NCBI GenBank assembly: GCA_023653785.1
Contig: JAMKCH010084987.1
Span: forward strand, 1 to 64,000
DNA length: 64,000 nucleotides
Direction of reading: 5' to 3'
Source of the DNA: Ophioderma brevispina
Lineage: Eukaryota > Echinodermata > Ophiuroidea > Amphilepidida > Ophiodermatidae
Below, in pieces: positions 11,448-22,297 of the stretch; positions within the stretch are counted from its first letter, which is position 1; each line of letters begins with the position of its first letter. Made by a program: the position numbers and the translations under genes. Under the pieces are notes generated by a model. The model ran no database searches. It saw only the letters and a list, made by a program, of their open reading frames with translations, and was not told where the DNA came from.

Positions 11448-11499
11448 AGAGTGACTACAGGGCCACTCTGAAAAGGTGAATTTAAAACACCTTCAAAAA

Positions 11500-12240
11500 C
11501 ACTTTTGGTTCAAATTTTATCTTTATTGACAAAATGATATCATTATAGCATTTGTTTATTATTAATCATTTGTTTATGACTTTGCTAATCCTTATTGGAG
11601 AACGAAAGCGTAGGGTATCTGTTAGTGGCAAAAACACATTGACTCGATTTTTTTAAAATTTTCCCCTGTGTACTAACATTTCCCCTTGAATGAGGAAGCA
11701 GTCCGAAAATTTGAACCCCATTATTTTCTGACAGTCTAGCCGCTATGCAACCCAAAACAGAAAACAAAATTAAACTTTAGCAAGAAAATACTTCTAAGGG
11801 GATACACTCAGACCACAGGCGCTTTTAACCATCGGGGCAAGAAACTCAATTTTACTTGGCTCTGTATAGGCTCAGGTCAAGAAAAGCAAAGAAATACGAA
11901 GAAGAATTTCGTATTTTTGGAAATTCCGGTTTTATTGTTGTAGAAGACATTGTCCGGCGTATCATAGTCCGGGAACAATGGTGACATAGGGCAATTGATT
12001 CAGTTGACCTCTTTTACGCAAAACATAGTTTTGACGTCTTTATTCCGTATCGTTGGAGCCCGGACTATGGCTCCCACCGGACTATATCTGCTTTCACACG
12101 GATCCTGGAAATTACAATACAAAAATCATATATTTGTTCCCCCAGTTAATTTAGAACTTGTTTAATCATATTTCATTTCTGCTTAAAGCAATATTAGCAC
12201 ATTTATTTGAGAGCGCTCCCAAGTTTCAAAACTCTGGATT
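11500..12240. other. No gene recognised
   Basis: Unique-looking AT-rich DNA. A pair of sentence-like repeats (GTCCGGCGTATCATAGTCCG near 11952 and GGAGCCCGGACTATGG near 12054) suggests a partial inverted repeat, but its borders are not clear. Confidence 0.3.
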
Positions 12241-12244
12241 GTTA

Positions 12245-12610
12245 CACCTGGTAATTTGAGATCTTCAACACAACATGCGTGACAGTTTTTGTATGGCTGT
12301 GAAACATGGGGGCTGACAAACAATTTGGAGAGTAAGGTCAATTCTTTCGCAACCTGTGCTACAGAATCATGATGAACGTCAAGCGCATTGACCGTGTACC
12401 AAACGCCAACCTATGCTGCTACAGGTACGGAGCATCTGATAAACCGAGTAAGACTGAGGACCGCTTACTTTTCTTGGTCAAATTCTAAGGATGCCAGAGA
12501 GAGAGAGCCTAGTAGGTTATACGCTTTCTACACACCACCACATGGCAAGAGGAGCCAGCGGACAGAGAACACCATCTCCTACATCCAAAAGCGCTTGGGG
12601 GATATTATAA
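12245..12610 (+). pseudogene. Non-LTR retrotransposon: reverse transcriptase C-terminal fragment, part 1
   Basis: Reading across three forward frames gives, in order, FEIFNTTCVTV, FLYGCETWGLTNNLESK, CYRIMMNVKRIDRV, a degraded RLR-type stretch, REREPSRLYAFYTPPHGKR and SYIQKRLGD. This order (YGCETW, then CYR-NIKRIDRV, then the EPSR-YALY-PHGKR region, then YIQ-LLGD) is characteristic of the region after the catalytic domain in non-LTR retrotransposons common in invertebrates (an RTE- or CR1-like group; the clade is not resolved). Several frameshifts separate the pieces. The frame is interrupted downstream by the inverted-repeat element at 12640-13590 and resumes at 13600. No endonuclease or catalytic RT domain is nearby, so this is a 5'-truncated copy. 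Confidence 0.8.
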
Positions 12611-12639
12611 ATAGTGGAGGAGCTAGGGACCCAGGACCC

Positions 12640-13590
12640 AGGTTCCCCAACATCATTGTTTACCCCTCCACTACAAAAAGGTTTGACACCTTTGGTAGTT
12701 AGATGGACCCTCTATATCAACGCTAGGTATGTATTCGCAAATTGTGGTGTCACTTTTTCAATAGGGGCAATGTAGTTTACACAGGGGTCAACATTTTAAA
12801 ATGATCCAATCATGTTGACATGTATGCCATCTGTTCCGTCTAGTCATAAGGATCCAAAAATGTATATTTTGTACATCTATGGCCAATGGTTTTGGAGTTA
12901 TAGGGTAAAATGGATAAAATGGTAACAAAAAAAAGGCATTCTATTTGTACAGGGTCAAAATGAGAAGTTGCTCCAATTTTGTTGATGAATGAAAATGATA
13001 GAAAGTTGTTCATCTAGCTAATGAGTCAAATAAGGAATAGTTGTACATCTGCAATGATAGTTACCCATGGTTATGGGACCAAATGTGTCTAGGTCAACAT
13101 ACCCATTGGTGTTGGACCTTCTTTGACCCTTATCTCCGTAAGAAGCATTTAAAAAAATACAAACTATACCTTTTAGGAGTCCTTCTTACCTCAGGCATAA
13201 CTTGAAAGTATTTAAAATATAATCAGATTTACTTTGTATTGTGACCCTGTACAAATCGAGATTGACCTTTTGTTAAACAAAAAAAAAAACCGTTTTAGCC
13301 ATTTTACTTATAACTCCAAAACCAATGGTCGTAGGTGGTACAAAATCTTACATTTTGGAATCCTTACGATTAGATGGACCAATATGGCATATATTTAAAC
13401 ATGATTGGGGCATTTAAAAGTTTTGACCCTGTGGAAACTTAAATCGGCCCCCTATTGAAAAAGTATTACCACAATTTGAGAGTACTACCTACCTTAAGCA
13501 TTGTCATTGATGTAGAGGGTCCCATAATAACTCCAACGTTGTCCAACCTGTTCTGTAGTGGGAGGTTAACGAATCCTTAAATAAGACACC
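12640..13590. mobile_element. Foldback DNA element inserted in the retrotransposon
   Basis: The left arm (about 12650-12955) and right arm (about 13250-13570) are reverse complements. GGACCCTCTATATCAA near 12704 pairs with TTGATGTAGAGGGTCC near 13507, ACTTTTTCAATAGGGG near 12752 with CCCCTATTGAAAAAGT near 13450, CCAATGGTTTTGGAGTTATA near 12882 with TATAACTCCAAAACCAATGG near 13308, and TTGTACAGGGTC with GACCCTGTACAA. A spacer of roughly 300 bp lies between them. There is no transposase frame. Retrotransposon sequence on both sides is continuous in sense (YIQKRLGD before, LAQNRK after), so the element landed in the coding end of that copy. Confidence 0.75.
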
Positions 13591-13599
13591 TATGATATT

Positions 13600-13707
13600 T
13601 TGCTCCCGCTCTAAACAACATGTGCAACCAAAGGCTATCTCCAACTTGGCCCAAAACAGGAAGGGGACTGGAGAAAACTTGCGATCGCCTGCTCCGCAGT
13701 CGACTGA
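13600..13707 (+). pseudogene. Non-LTR retrotransposon: reverse transcriptase C-terminus, part 2 with stop
   Basis: Forward frames give AISNLAQNRK then, after one frameshift, DWRKLAIACSAVD followed by TGA at 13705-13707. LA-DR--WRKLVVACSA is the usual last stretch of the same retrotransposon group seen at 12245-12610, about ten residues after YIQ-LLGD. This is therefore the displaced end of that copy, separated from it by the foldback insertion. Confidence 0.75.
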
Positions 13708-13801
13708 TGATGATGATGACACCGGTTGCCATTGGTATTGGTAACTGGCTAGCTAGTAAAACCAACCTGTGAAATGGTTAAGCTGAAAATGTCTGTGTCC
13801 A

Positions 13802-13832
13802 CCCCCCCCCCACACCCCCCCCCCCCCCCCCC
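13802..13832 (+). repeat. C-rich tract
   Basis: Runs of 9 and 18 C (13815-13832) are separated by CACA. It marks the junction between the end of the retrotransposon and the next AT-rich block. Confidence 0.8.
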
Positions 13833-13839
13833 AACGAAG

Positions 13840-14520
13840 GAATTTGGTAATTAAGAATAATTATTACGGGATTCCCGATAATAATTCAAGGGTGGGAAAC
13901 GGCCTTCCAATGTGAACAATTAGCCGGGAAAATAGCGCCATGTACGTGTCTAACGCTCATCCATTAGTTGTTTATTGGTTCAGGCAAATCAAGTTAGAGG
14001 TTATTTTCTCAAAGGGGCACTATTTCATCATGGACGGACATAAACATAGCATAAGCGATTTTATTACAAAATCGCTTTTTATGGCTAAAATACGCATAGT
14101 TTTATCATTCTCGTGCAGTTACCGTTTCCCAGACAATCACCAACGTAAAAACTGTGCAAAAATATCAAAAATTGAAAATTGGGGCGCTCTTCAAAAAATG
14201 TGCCATTATTGCTTTAAGTTGTGAATTCGGACATTACATTAAATTTGTAAGTATGCCTATCTTTCTCGTTATTCAGCCAGATTTAGCCAAAGAATGATGG
14301 ATAAGTAAATGGATGATTTAAAACCCTAACATTAAAATGGGAAAAACTTTCAGACCTTTAAGGAAAAACTTATGTTGACACATAATTAGGAAAAAACTTA
14401 TTGAAACCATACGGGAGATAATTTTACTAAAAAACTGGATAAATTCTGCTAAGAAAAAAAATACGGGAAGTGATTGGTAAATTCTATATACATTAATTAC
14501 GGGAAATTCCTATCATTTAA
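13840..14520. repeat. Probable inverted-repeat element, AATTACGGGAATT ends
   Basis: Near the left, AATAATTATTACGGGATTCC is followed at once by its inverted partner CCGATAATAATT. Near the right (about 14489-14508), TTAATTACGGGAAATTCC carries the same ATTACGGGAATTCC signature, and GATTTTATTACAAAATC at 14057 is a small palindrome. The 94-codon plus frame at 13940-14224 (MYVSNAHPLVVYWFRQIKLE...) has no recognised homology. Borders are approximate. Confidence 0.35.
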
Positions 14521-15320
14521 CCATTTTCTGTTTTTCTATTAAAAGACGATTTTATGACAGCCATGTTTAGTATATATTTGCCAGAAGACCACCCTGTTAA
14601 AAATTTCTCAAAAACGCAGAACAGAACGCTGAAAGCTGGACTGTCACCAATTGTCAATTTTTGTTCATATAGACGTATTCCTTAATTTACAGACCAACTT
14701 TAGGAACTGAGCACAGTATCCGGTTTTTTTGCACAGAATAATCCGGTATTTTTTTCTTCTGGATAGCTCTCCATTCCCTCCTGATTTACCTCCCATCGTC
14801 ATTTGACCATGTAAATAATTTCCCTTCTTTTCAAATCATGCTGCTCTACATTATTTTTTCATTTCCCTTCTTCTCAAACCTTCCTATCATATTTCCCTAT
14901 ATCTTTTCATCTGTTCCTCTTGAACTTGCCCCGTAACATTGTAAAAAAAAAACGCGAGACATTCCCATGCCAAGCAAATTTCCGGTTAACATCCAGTAAA
15001 ATAATGAGTCAATTGCCGTGAATGAAGGAAAATCCGTAAAAAACGGGCGTTGTTACTGTTAATAACTGTTAATAACTCATTACGGCGTGGTCAGTAAAAG
15101 TACGGTTATTTTTTACAGTTATATGCCCTATCGCCTGGAAAAAATGTGCTGCTGGAAAAGTCAGTGTTGTTTTAAAATCACAGGGCTTTTCCGGGCAGCA
15201 AATTCATGGTGTGGACATTCCAGTGAAATAGAAATCAAGATCGTAAATTGAGAAATTTAATTGATTTTGATCGTAAAAGATTCATGTTTTTTTGTAGACT
15301 CTTCTCGCATCAAGACTATT
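14521..15320. other. No gene recognised
   Basis: AT-rich DNA with a pyrimidine-rich patch (about 14765-14930) and short GTTAATAACT repeats near 15058-15078. No exon-like sequence found. Confidence 0.3.
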
Positions 15321-15329
15321 TCCCACTCT

Positions 15330-15680
15330 AGAAATCAAAGAACCAAAAAGGTCTAAGTTTCCTCTCAGGAGAACCCTAAAAGGTTATCTGAAGAAGAAGA
15401 AAAAAGTTCCCCAACGTGAACAGAACTATTTTTGGTTCTATCAAGATCCTTTTTTGTTCTTCAATTTTGCAAAGAACACTTTTATTGAGGTTCAAGACCG
15501 CGGGTTCTTGTAGAGAACCTTTAAAAAAGGTTTTCAGGGACATTTGAAGAAACCAAAAAGGTTCTTGATTAGAACCAAAAATGGTTCTGGATATGTTTAG
15601 AACCCTGTTTGGGTCTTTAGAACCTTTAAAAGGTTCCTCTGAGAGGAAAAATTTAGAAACCATTTTTTCTTAGAAGTGTA
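15330..15680. mobile_element. Palindromic AGAACC/GGTTCT element
   Basis: The left text TTTCCTCTCAGGAGAACCCT (15358-15377) is mirrored at the right by AGGTTCCTCTGAGAGGAAAA (about 15632-15651). Between them AGAACC and GGTTCT alternate at least eight times, including AGAACCTTTAAAAGGTTC. This is a non-coding miniature inverted-repeat element; the 95-codon minus frame at 15376-15663 is an artefact of it. Confidence 0.6.
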
Positions 15681-15719
15681 CGGGGTACGGTTCATTTTTA
15701 ACCGTTGTACGGTCGCAAC

Positions 15720-16005
15720 TGGCAGTGGCGGCCCATTGGGGGTAGAATGGGGGCATTCCCCAAAATGTCTTCCATGCCTTGCCCCCCGGTCGAAAGAAAA
15801 ATGACATTTTTTTGGAAAAGTCAGCGATTTGGGGTCAAAAAAATTATTCAATTTTGAGGCAAAAATCCGTTAATTTTGGCCAAAACTAGGTTCCAAATCT
15901 AAACAAATTTTTTGATAATTTCGGCTCCCACATCCCCCACAAAAAAATCAACTTTGCCTCCCGTTTGCTCCCCAGGAAAAATGAAGTCTGGCGCCGCCCA
16001 GTGCT
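15720..16005. mobile_element. MITE with CAGTGGCGGC ends
   Basis: The left end GGCAGTGGCGGCCCATTGGG is mirrored at the right by GGCGCCGCCCAGTGC (about 15990-16004). Short C runs and AAAATTTTGG-type text fill the interior. The CAGTGGCG-type terminus is shared in style with the elements at 58563 and 63513 and is a common form of non-autonomous DNA transposon end. Confidence 0.5.
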
Positions 16006-16480
16006 ATCGAGCACTTGCAAAAATGGCCTATACTTTCTGGGGGTAAAATTGTGGCATTAATGAGACTATTTTGACCAAAATTTCAGATAATTTTGGAATG
16101 TGCTACAATTTTTTGAATTGCTGAAAGAAAAGGTGAGGGAGTGACATAGGTTATAATTGTTGAATACGTTTAACGATACATGGAATGGTCCAGGTCTGGT
16201 GAGAAACTTGAAGCAAAATTAGTTACTCTTCAAATCTTGACAAAGTATCTTAAATGTTTACTAATGACATGACTGGGCGGCGAATGATATGCTGGCTGGA
16301 TACGGGAAAGGAGGCATTGTTGAGAGTGCCAGCCGAAATTCATGACGGCGCTGTTCAAGTGCATTAATCTCAAAAGTTTCAGATAAATGTATCAAAAAGC
16401 CATTTTAACTTAATATTTGCAAATATCCAACAAAATATCGAAAAAATATTGTCTCAAGGGGGGTGCAAGAGAGCAAGAAT
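16006..16480. other. No gene recognised
   Basis: AT-rich DNA without supported features. Confidence 0.3.
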
Positions 16481-16489
16481 CCTGGTTAT

Positions 16490-16710
16490 TTTACATGATT
16501 TCCAATGGGAGGGTGTGCCGCCAGTTACCCAGTTATGAGCTAAAGTTTGTAGCAGAGATCTCGTCCCCGCTAATCCTCGTTACGATGATCGCAGTCACGT
16601 TACAGTTTAGTGAAACAGAGTACGTACTTACGTGGCTGCGATCAGTTACGAGAGGGAACTGTACGTAAGCTTGTGTTCGTACGAACAGTAGTACGACATC
16701 TAGTGAAAAC
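16490..16710. repeat. Palindromic repeat remnant (GATCGCAG/CACGT type)
   Basis: TGATCGCAGTCACGT near 16588 pairs with ACGTGGCTGCGATCA near 16630, around CAGTTTAGTGAAACAGAG. A related motif set occurs at 6885-7095. The plus frame of 83 codons covering this region has no recognised domains and is more likely a by-product of the GC-richer repeat. Confidence 0.45.
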
Positions 16711-16899
16711 TACCCCCTGATCAAGTTGACTTACAATTGGCCGCGTTTGTCCAGGGGAGATACATGTCAGTCTTACAGATAAAGGATTCAAGAAGTTAGA
16801 AGACCACAAACATCATTCTAAACAATCCCTAAGTACTAATGCTTGGGGGCTAAAATGTCAGAGTCAAAGTCAGGGTTTTTTATGTGGTTTAAAGGTTTG

Positions 16900-17230
16900 C
16901 AAAAGGAGATTTCAAAATAACGGAAGTGTTCCCGAAACAAATTAACTTTGAAAATTCTGATTTTGGCAATGGTGTAAAGCTTTATGTCCAAAAATATCCC
17001 CAGATGTAAGGTTTAAGGCTGAGAAATGTTTCTTTGGTACAAAAATTGAAATTTTAATTTTGTATAGGAGCAAATACAAAATTCAGACTATGATTTATAT
17101 TGTAAATATAAGCTAATGCAATCACCTTTTGCTTTCATTTTAGTTATTCTGTAACCAAATAAAGGTAGGGAAAGAATCTATGTAGCATATAATCTATTGA
17201 TATCACTACGTATCACAGAAGAAAGAAAAT
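16900..17230 (+). repeat. Dispersed repeat, paired with 62030-62320
   Basis: Long stretches match a direct copy near 62.0-62.3 kb: AATTCTGATTTTGGCA, GGTGTAAAGCTTT, TTCTTTGGTACAAAAATTG, AGGAGCAAATA and AATCACCTTTTGCTTTCA recur in the same order with diverged spacing. No coding sense. Presumably two copies of an old interspersed element. Confidence 0.6.
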
Positions 17231-17294
17231 ATGGATGACTTGAAAATCTCCGTTTGCACTTTCATAGGAATTTGTTGGGTTTACATGACCCTAT

Positions 17295-17400
17295 GATGGT
17301 AATTCCCCCAAAACTGGGGCATTATGGGAATTGACTCAATACACCCTTGGATACCAGCATTATAGGACAAGAAGAGCACCAATAGTGTTTAAGAAGTCAT
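17295..17400 (+). repeat. Dispersed repeat, GCATTATGGGAATTGACTCA type
   Basis: CCCCAAAACTGGGGCATTAT and GACTCAATACACCC match the direct copies near 47696 (CCCAAAAACTGGTGCATTGT, AACTCAATACACTC) and 54310 (ACCAAACTGATGCATTGTGG). Old interspersed repeat. Confidence 0.5.
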
Positions 17401-19065
17401 CTTCCCTTTTAATAAGAAATAAATAGTGGGCCATTGCATTCCAATTACAGTTGATTTGAAAGCTTATTACACTAACAAAGACATGTATAAATAATATACA
17501 ACAGCACCTTCTTGTCAACCCCATGGAGTTTCAAGATCTGCTACCTACAACATTCCCTTTCAGTATCAATGGAAATGCTCGCTATTAACACTGGAACATT
17601 GAACATTCATCGGTAATCAATTCAAGAAAACAATTAGAATCAAAATTTCTTAACATAATATTCAGGAAATGACATTGATATCCTATAACGCACTGATAAG
17701 CAAAGCTGAAAAGGTACAAAAGTTTTGTGGTGTCTGGAAAACAATATTAAAGACTAATTAACAATGTCTTTAAATGACATGGCATATAAAAGCCACTAAT
17801 TCATTTCTCAATGTCTGTGCAGAGATGTCATAACCTTGACGCAGCTCCATTTGCCGTCATTGGGCTTATGATTAAAAAACGTTAACTTTTAAAGCAAGTG
17901 TGATTTAGGATGCAACTTTTGAGGTTGCGATGCCACAGCTTATTGTCATGACAACCCCAAATCATTGCATTCCCTCACTGCACAGCAGATAGGGAAATGG
18001 CAGAGCATATTTATGGAGCAGGCCTATCTGCCCTGTTTTGTGATCTCATTCATTCTACTGCTTCTGCATGTGATGTGCCCTTTGCGATATATCTCACTTT
18101 CTACTACAGGCTCAACCACTCCACTGCCAAGTCAATTCGAATGGAACTTCATATCAGTTTTGTATAGATATGTGACATGTATGTGGGATTGCAGTGAGAG
18201 AGAACGTCTGAAAAACTGAATGGGCAAAAGGCCCTATATTTGAATGGGGAAATTTCATTTTCTGCTGTAACGTGTTTCAAATTAATACCCAACATTTTTT
18301 TTTAAAGGTCCATGGCCCGATCGCTAATAGCCTCGTCCCCAGAAGCCCAGATTTACCGAAGTGGGTCACATTTGGTATCAGAAAACTTACTATTTTGGTA
18401 TCATTTTACCCTGTGAAATCTTAGGGCCATAGGATGTTGGTTTGGAAAGTTTAATTTGAAGCGAAAAAATGAACCCCAATTTGGTCGACCCAATATAATT
18501 TTACACAGTACTCTATGGGGCTTACGGAAATCACGTTTGCTGCTCTCACATGAAAACGCATCGAAATATCGGCGCGTAAACTTAAAGGTGGAGTTTTTGG
18601 GTGAAGGCCAATCTATCAAGCGGAAAACTTCATATAATTAATCGGGGCATTCCCCCTGTATTAAGCATGCTAAATGCTACCAGCTGCATATTGTGACCGA
18701 TTTAGATCAGGAAAGTTATGCAAGAAATTTAGAACCCAATTGTTGTGGACGCATAGAAATGACTAATATTTTTTCTGCCAGAAAACAAAAGAGGGCATCC
18801 TGAATGTTATGTGACATCATACGTCACATCACTGCATTTATAGTGCAGTATTTTGTAGTAGAGTGCAGTGTGGCATAATCAATCCACAGCAATGCAGATG
18901 CCGTATTAGTATCATGCACAATAACTCATTACAGGCACAACCAATGCCAGCATCTATATCTGTTATTCATTGCACTAACCTCATTTTCTTTAGCACATCA
19001 TTTAAGTTCATACAACCCCAGGTGGGGGGGAGGAATTTATTAAAGGTGGTATATGATTGCATATG
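17401..19065. other. No gene recognised
   Basis: Mixed DNA. An 84-codon plus frame at 17965-18219 has one hydrophobic stretch but no recognisable family. A segment at about 18300-18650 (GGCCCGATCGCTAATAG... ) may be another decayed element. No splice-supported exon found. Confidence 0.3.
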
Positions 19066-19150
19066 AACAAGAAAACCATGTATAAAAGGGTCCTTTTTCC
19101 AAAAGAAGATTTACATGCGTACATTGATTAGGGGGGTGTTTAAAAGGTAT
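19066..19150 (+). repeat. Repeat fragment shared with 61335-61440
   Basis: GAACAAGAAAACCATGTATA and ACATTGATTAGGGGGGTGT match the direct copy near 61336 (GAACAAGAAAACGCGTAAAA) and 61395 (ACATCGATTAGGGTGT). It immediately precedes the 19286 duplication unit, and the same order is kept at 61.3-61.8 kb, so this is one repeat family. Confidence 0.55.
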
Positions 19151-19389
19151 TTTTTATTAACGTTACCCTGAATTGTGATGTACATGTTAGGGTAGTAATA
19201 GCAGAGGTAAAAATTAAACAATGTGTAAATCAGAAGCAAAGCAAAGCAAGATAATCCAGGGTTTTTATATTAACAACACATGGCATTACTTACTTGTTTA
19301 GTTGCATACAAAAAACAGAAAAAAAAATACTTGTTTAGGCGACGAAAATAAAAAAAAAAGCTATTCTGGGGGTGAAGGGACTTACCTCG

Positions 19390-20165
19390 TTGTTCCCGCT
19401 CTTTCTCCACCGCTCCATTTTTTGCTGCTTCCCCCTTGTTTCAGCCTCGATTACCGTTGCCTACTTCCTCCTATAGGCTTCTCTAGTATTTTGCACTCTG
19501 GGTTTGTGCCCTCCGACTTCTTGGCCGTTTATTCTAATCTTTGCTTTTCATTCCCTCTTTCCCTGTCTGGTCTCACCTCTCCTCTTTCCTCCTTGTCTTC
19601 CCCCTACTTCTCTTGTTCATCCGGCTCTTCGGTCTTGTTTTGCCGTCTCCATCTTCCCTTTGATTTTTTCTCGCGCCCTATTGCTCTTTCTTCTTCGGTC
19701 CCCTCTTTCGTCTTTGGGTTCCCGCCTTTATCCCTACCTTCCATCCTAGCCGGTCTTCCTTCTTTCTTTTCTTCCGCTTTTTTTACTTTCTTCGTCCCTC
19801 TCTCTCTGCTCTGTTCTTATTTTCCTTGCCCGCTTCTCCAGCTCCTTCCGTCTTGCTTTTTATTACCCTTCCTTTTGTTTCACTTGCTTCCTACCCACTG
19901 GTCCCTTGTCTTCTAGTCCTGTTCCTTTTTTCTTCCTGTTTTTTTTAGGTTCGCATCTACTCTTTGTATCTCCTAAACCGTTTTTGTCTAGTCACGTTTC
20001 TCTCCCATCCGCACTCCCTCGTTTTATTTTTTTTCTTCTCCCTTCGCTGCTCTCTGCACTCCTCTTATTCCCTTCCCTCCCCTGTGTCTTCCCAATCCCG
20101 TCCACCCCCCGTATGTGTTCCACCCCCTTCTCTTATCATTCCCCTCCGACCGGACCCGGTTTTTC
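19390..20165 (+). repeat. Polypyrimidine block, ~0.78 kb
   Basis: The plus strand is almost entirely C and T with few A residues, so stop codons are rare and a 204-codon frame (19302-19916) and others stay open. Their products are Leu/Pro/Ser/Phe-rich low-complexity strings and I do not regard them as genes. Compared with copy B, the block sits exactly where B has GGGCCCGACCGACCCTGG. A second, ~120 bp pyrimidine block in copy A (about 20371-20480) sits where B has CGCCCGACCGACCGACCC. Perfect mirror or tandem order was not evident. Confidence 0.75.
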
Positions 20166-21123
20166 CAGTTGTGACAGATTTTTTTTTTTTTGTTAGTTTT
20201 TCCAAAAATCATGTAAAAATCAGCCTGTTTTTATTAGCCCAAATTTATCAATTTGGCGAATTGTTTCTTTAGAAAATTTGTAAAAATTTTCATTTTTCTC
20301 TTGATTTTCAGATGTTGGGCTATTTTAGGCCATTTTTGGCTCCAGAAAAGAAAAAAAAGTCAAAAATCGCCTTTTTATGATTTCTTTTGTTCCGTCCTTT
20401 ATCCTCCCTCTTCCTCCAGTCCCCTTTTTCTTCTCTTTTGGCTTACTCTTCCATTCCCTCACTTCCTGCTCTGTCACGAACGTATCCGACCCACAATAAT
20501 CGAAAGGTTCCGCTCCTGTTTCGCCCGTAAAACAGGGGTATTCTTTTTTCGTCGCTTAGGGTATTTTTTTTAGTCAATGGAAATACTGTGTAGGGGGCAT
20601 TTTGTAAGTCCTTGTTCATGCATCACATCCAACCTTTTAATACAAGTGTCCCCTCCCCCCCCCAAAAAAAAAACAAAAACAAAGAAACTAATATTTTGGA
20701 ACATAATTTCGCTGTGCGATACTACATTCGATGATACTCATTGCTTACTTAACCTGCACCACATCTCTTCATTCTATTGATTATGACCTAGATACTTGCA
20801 GAACATTTTACTAGGTTTTTATAACATACCACAATTTCTACGACTATGTGCAAATGAGTTGTATAAAATGTTGTGGGCAAATCTTTGCAAATTTATGCAA
20901 AAAATAAATTCACAACCAAATGTTGCCCAGACTGCTTTTCCACAAACAATTTCTTGCCACAAAAGTAAAGTTGGTTTTTTCAGTTGCTAAGTGATACACA
21001 ATTACAGATCATATAATATGTGCTTTGGCAAAGTTTACATTGCACAGTTACACATACAATGGACATTCAGAAGGTAATGGGTAGTTTTTCCAGGTTTCAT
21101 TTGCAAGAAATCATTAATGCTGG

Positions 21124-21400
21124 TATTATTATTATTCCAGGGTTAGTCGCATGAGTGATCTTTCTTCCTTTCAAACGCTCTAAAAAATGTGCTATAACGG
21201 TGAGAAAAATTTCACTTGGATGGGCCGGAAAAAACTACCAAATCAATTCTATGGATCGGGGGGCGGAATGGGACCATCAGTTACATAGATACCTTTCACA
21301 GCATTTTGAAAGAAAAAAAAGGTCTTCCACTCATGTAGGACCAACCCTGCTTTAAATCAGGTCTAAAGTTAGTCTCCCTTCAGAATACCAGCCTAAAGTG
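21124..21400. mobile_element. Palindromic MITE, GGTTAGTC/CTAAAGTTAGTCTCCC type
   Basis: The left end GCTGGTATTATTATTATTCC with CCAGGGTTAGTC, and the right end GTAGGACCAACCCTG with GGTCTAAAGTTAGTCTCCC and ATACCAGCC, are inverted copies. The same family occurs at 23218-23490 and 29060-29250. Non-coding. Confidence 0.65.
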
Positions 21401-22023
21401 GTCCTTAAGTCAAAGGCGATGGCTTAAGGGCAGTGTTAACAAGAGAAGATACCGAAGCTTCCACAGTGCATTGCTTCCATTGAAGTTTTGTACAGGTTGC
21501 CATGTGGATCGTTAGAGATTGAAAACGCCTTTTAAAATGCAAGTTATGTGATCAGTACTGTCAATTTAGCCATGTTTCAATCACTAACGACAAACATCAG
21601 TACCTGACAAAAACCTCCATTGGAAATGCAAGCATTGTGGGAAGCTTATGAAATCTTCTCGTGTTAACCCAAGTGCTTTTGTTTTTTTCACGATTTCTGA
21701 TTTGGCACCATTTTAAACATCAACCTCAAAGATTGTTCAAAATCTATATTTTTGCATGAGTTGTACCAGCTTTTATATACACAAACCCTCCCCCGAATGA
21801 TGAAGACCAAATCAGCTTCCTATGGGTAAACAGAAACGATTTTATAATTTAACATCGCCGGCGACGTTAAAATTCAGCAGGACGACGAAAAATGGCGTTT
21901 AACACAAAGAACCCGCATATATCTCATATATCTCACAAGCATTATAAGCGCTCTACTAAGAACGCAGCGCTTTACAAAGAAAAACATATATAAATAAAAG
22001 GCAACAAGCATTCAAAAACACAA

Positions 22024-22290
22024 ACTCAAGCTGGGAATAAGGATGTTTTCAAAATGCGCTTGAAACAGGACACAGACCCAGCCTCACGAATCTCCTTTTT
22101 AGGCATGTCATTCCACACGCGCGGAGCAGCGACAGCAAAGGAGGAATCACCCGCCTTTTATAAGATCTCCGCATGGACGGAAAGACGAGTGTAATTAAGA
22201 GTGAGAAACGAAGTCTGCGTCCCGTGTCAAGAGGATTGTTTTCTCTGTAGAGAAGAAACAGATCACCCAAGTAAGAGAGGGCTTGTATCA
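22024..22290 (-). pseudogene. Retrotransposon reverse transcriptase C-terminal fragment (copy A)
   Basis: The minus strand reads AGDSSFAVAAPRVWNDMPK then EIREAGSVSCFKRILKT and LFPA before a stop. S-FAVAAPR-WN-LP--IR---S---FK--LKT-LF is the usual C-terminus of CR1/L2-like and related non-LTR retrotransposons. Downstream on the minus strand (about 21904-22020) TAAAGCGCTGCGTTC then AGAGCGCTTATAA forms the GCGC-containing hairpin often found in their 3' tails. The upstream part is lost or scrambled by frameshifts, and no catalytic domain lies nearby. Confidence 0.75.
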
Positions 22291-22297
22291 TTGAGAT

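Larger units (their letters stand above)
19286..22297 (+). repeat. Large tandem duplication, copy A (~3.0 kb)
   Basis: It starts TACTTACTTGTTTAG with ACAGAAAAAAAA and GACGAAAATAAAAAAAA shortly after, and ends ATCATTGAGA at about 22291. The same order of landmarks is found in copy B (22298-24387): TCATGTAAAAATCAGCCTG, GGAAATACTGT, CATGCATCACATCC, CGACTATGTGCAA, GATACACAATTACAGATCAT, GGTAATGGGTAGTTTTTCC, TAACATCGCCGGCGACG. The copies are head to tail. Copy A is about 0.9 kb longer because of polypyrimidine blocks. Differences elsewhere are mostly single-base indels. Confidence 0.8.

Noticed and set aside
19302..19916. Longest open frame of the window, 204 codons on the plus strand
   Set aside because: Open only because the strand lacks A and G, so stop codons cannot form. 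The product is low-complexity Leu/Pro/Ser/Phe, and overlapping frames in the same block are equally open.
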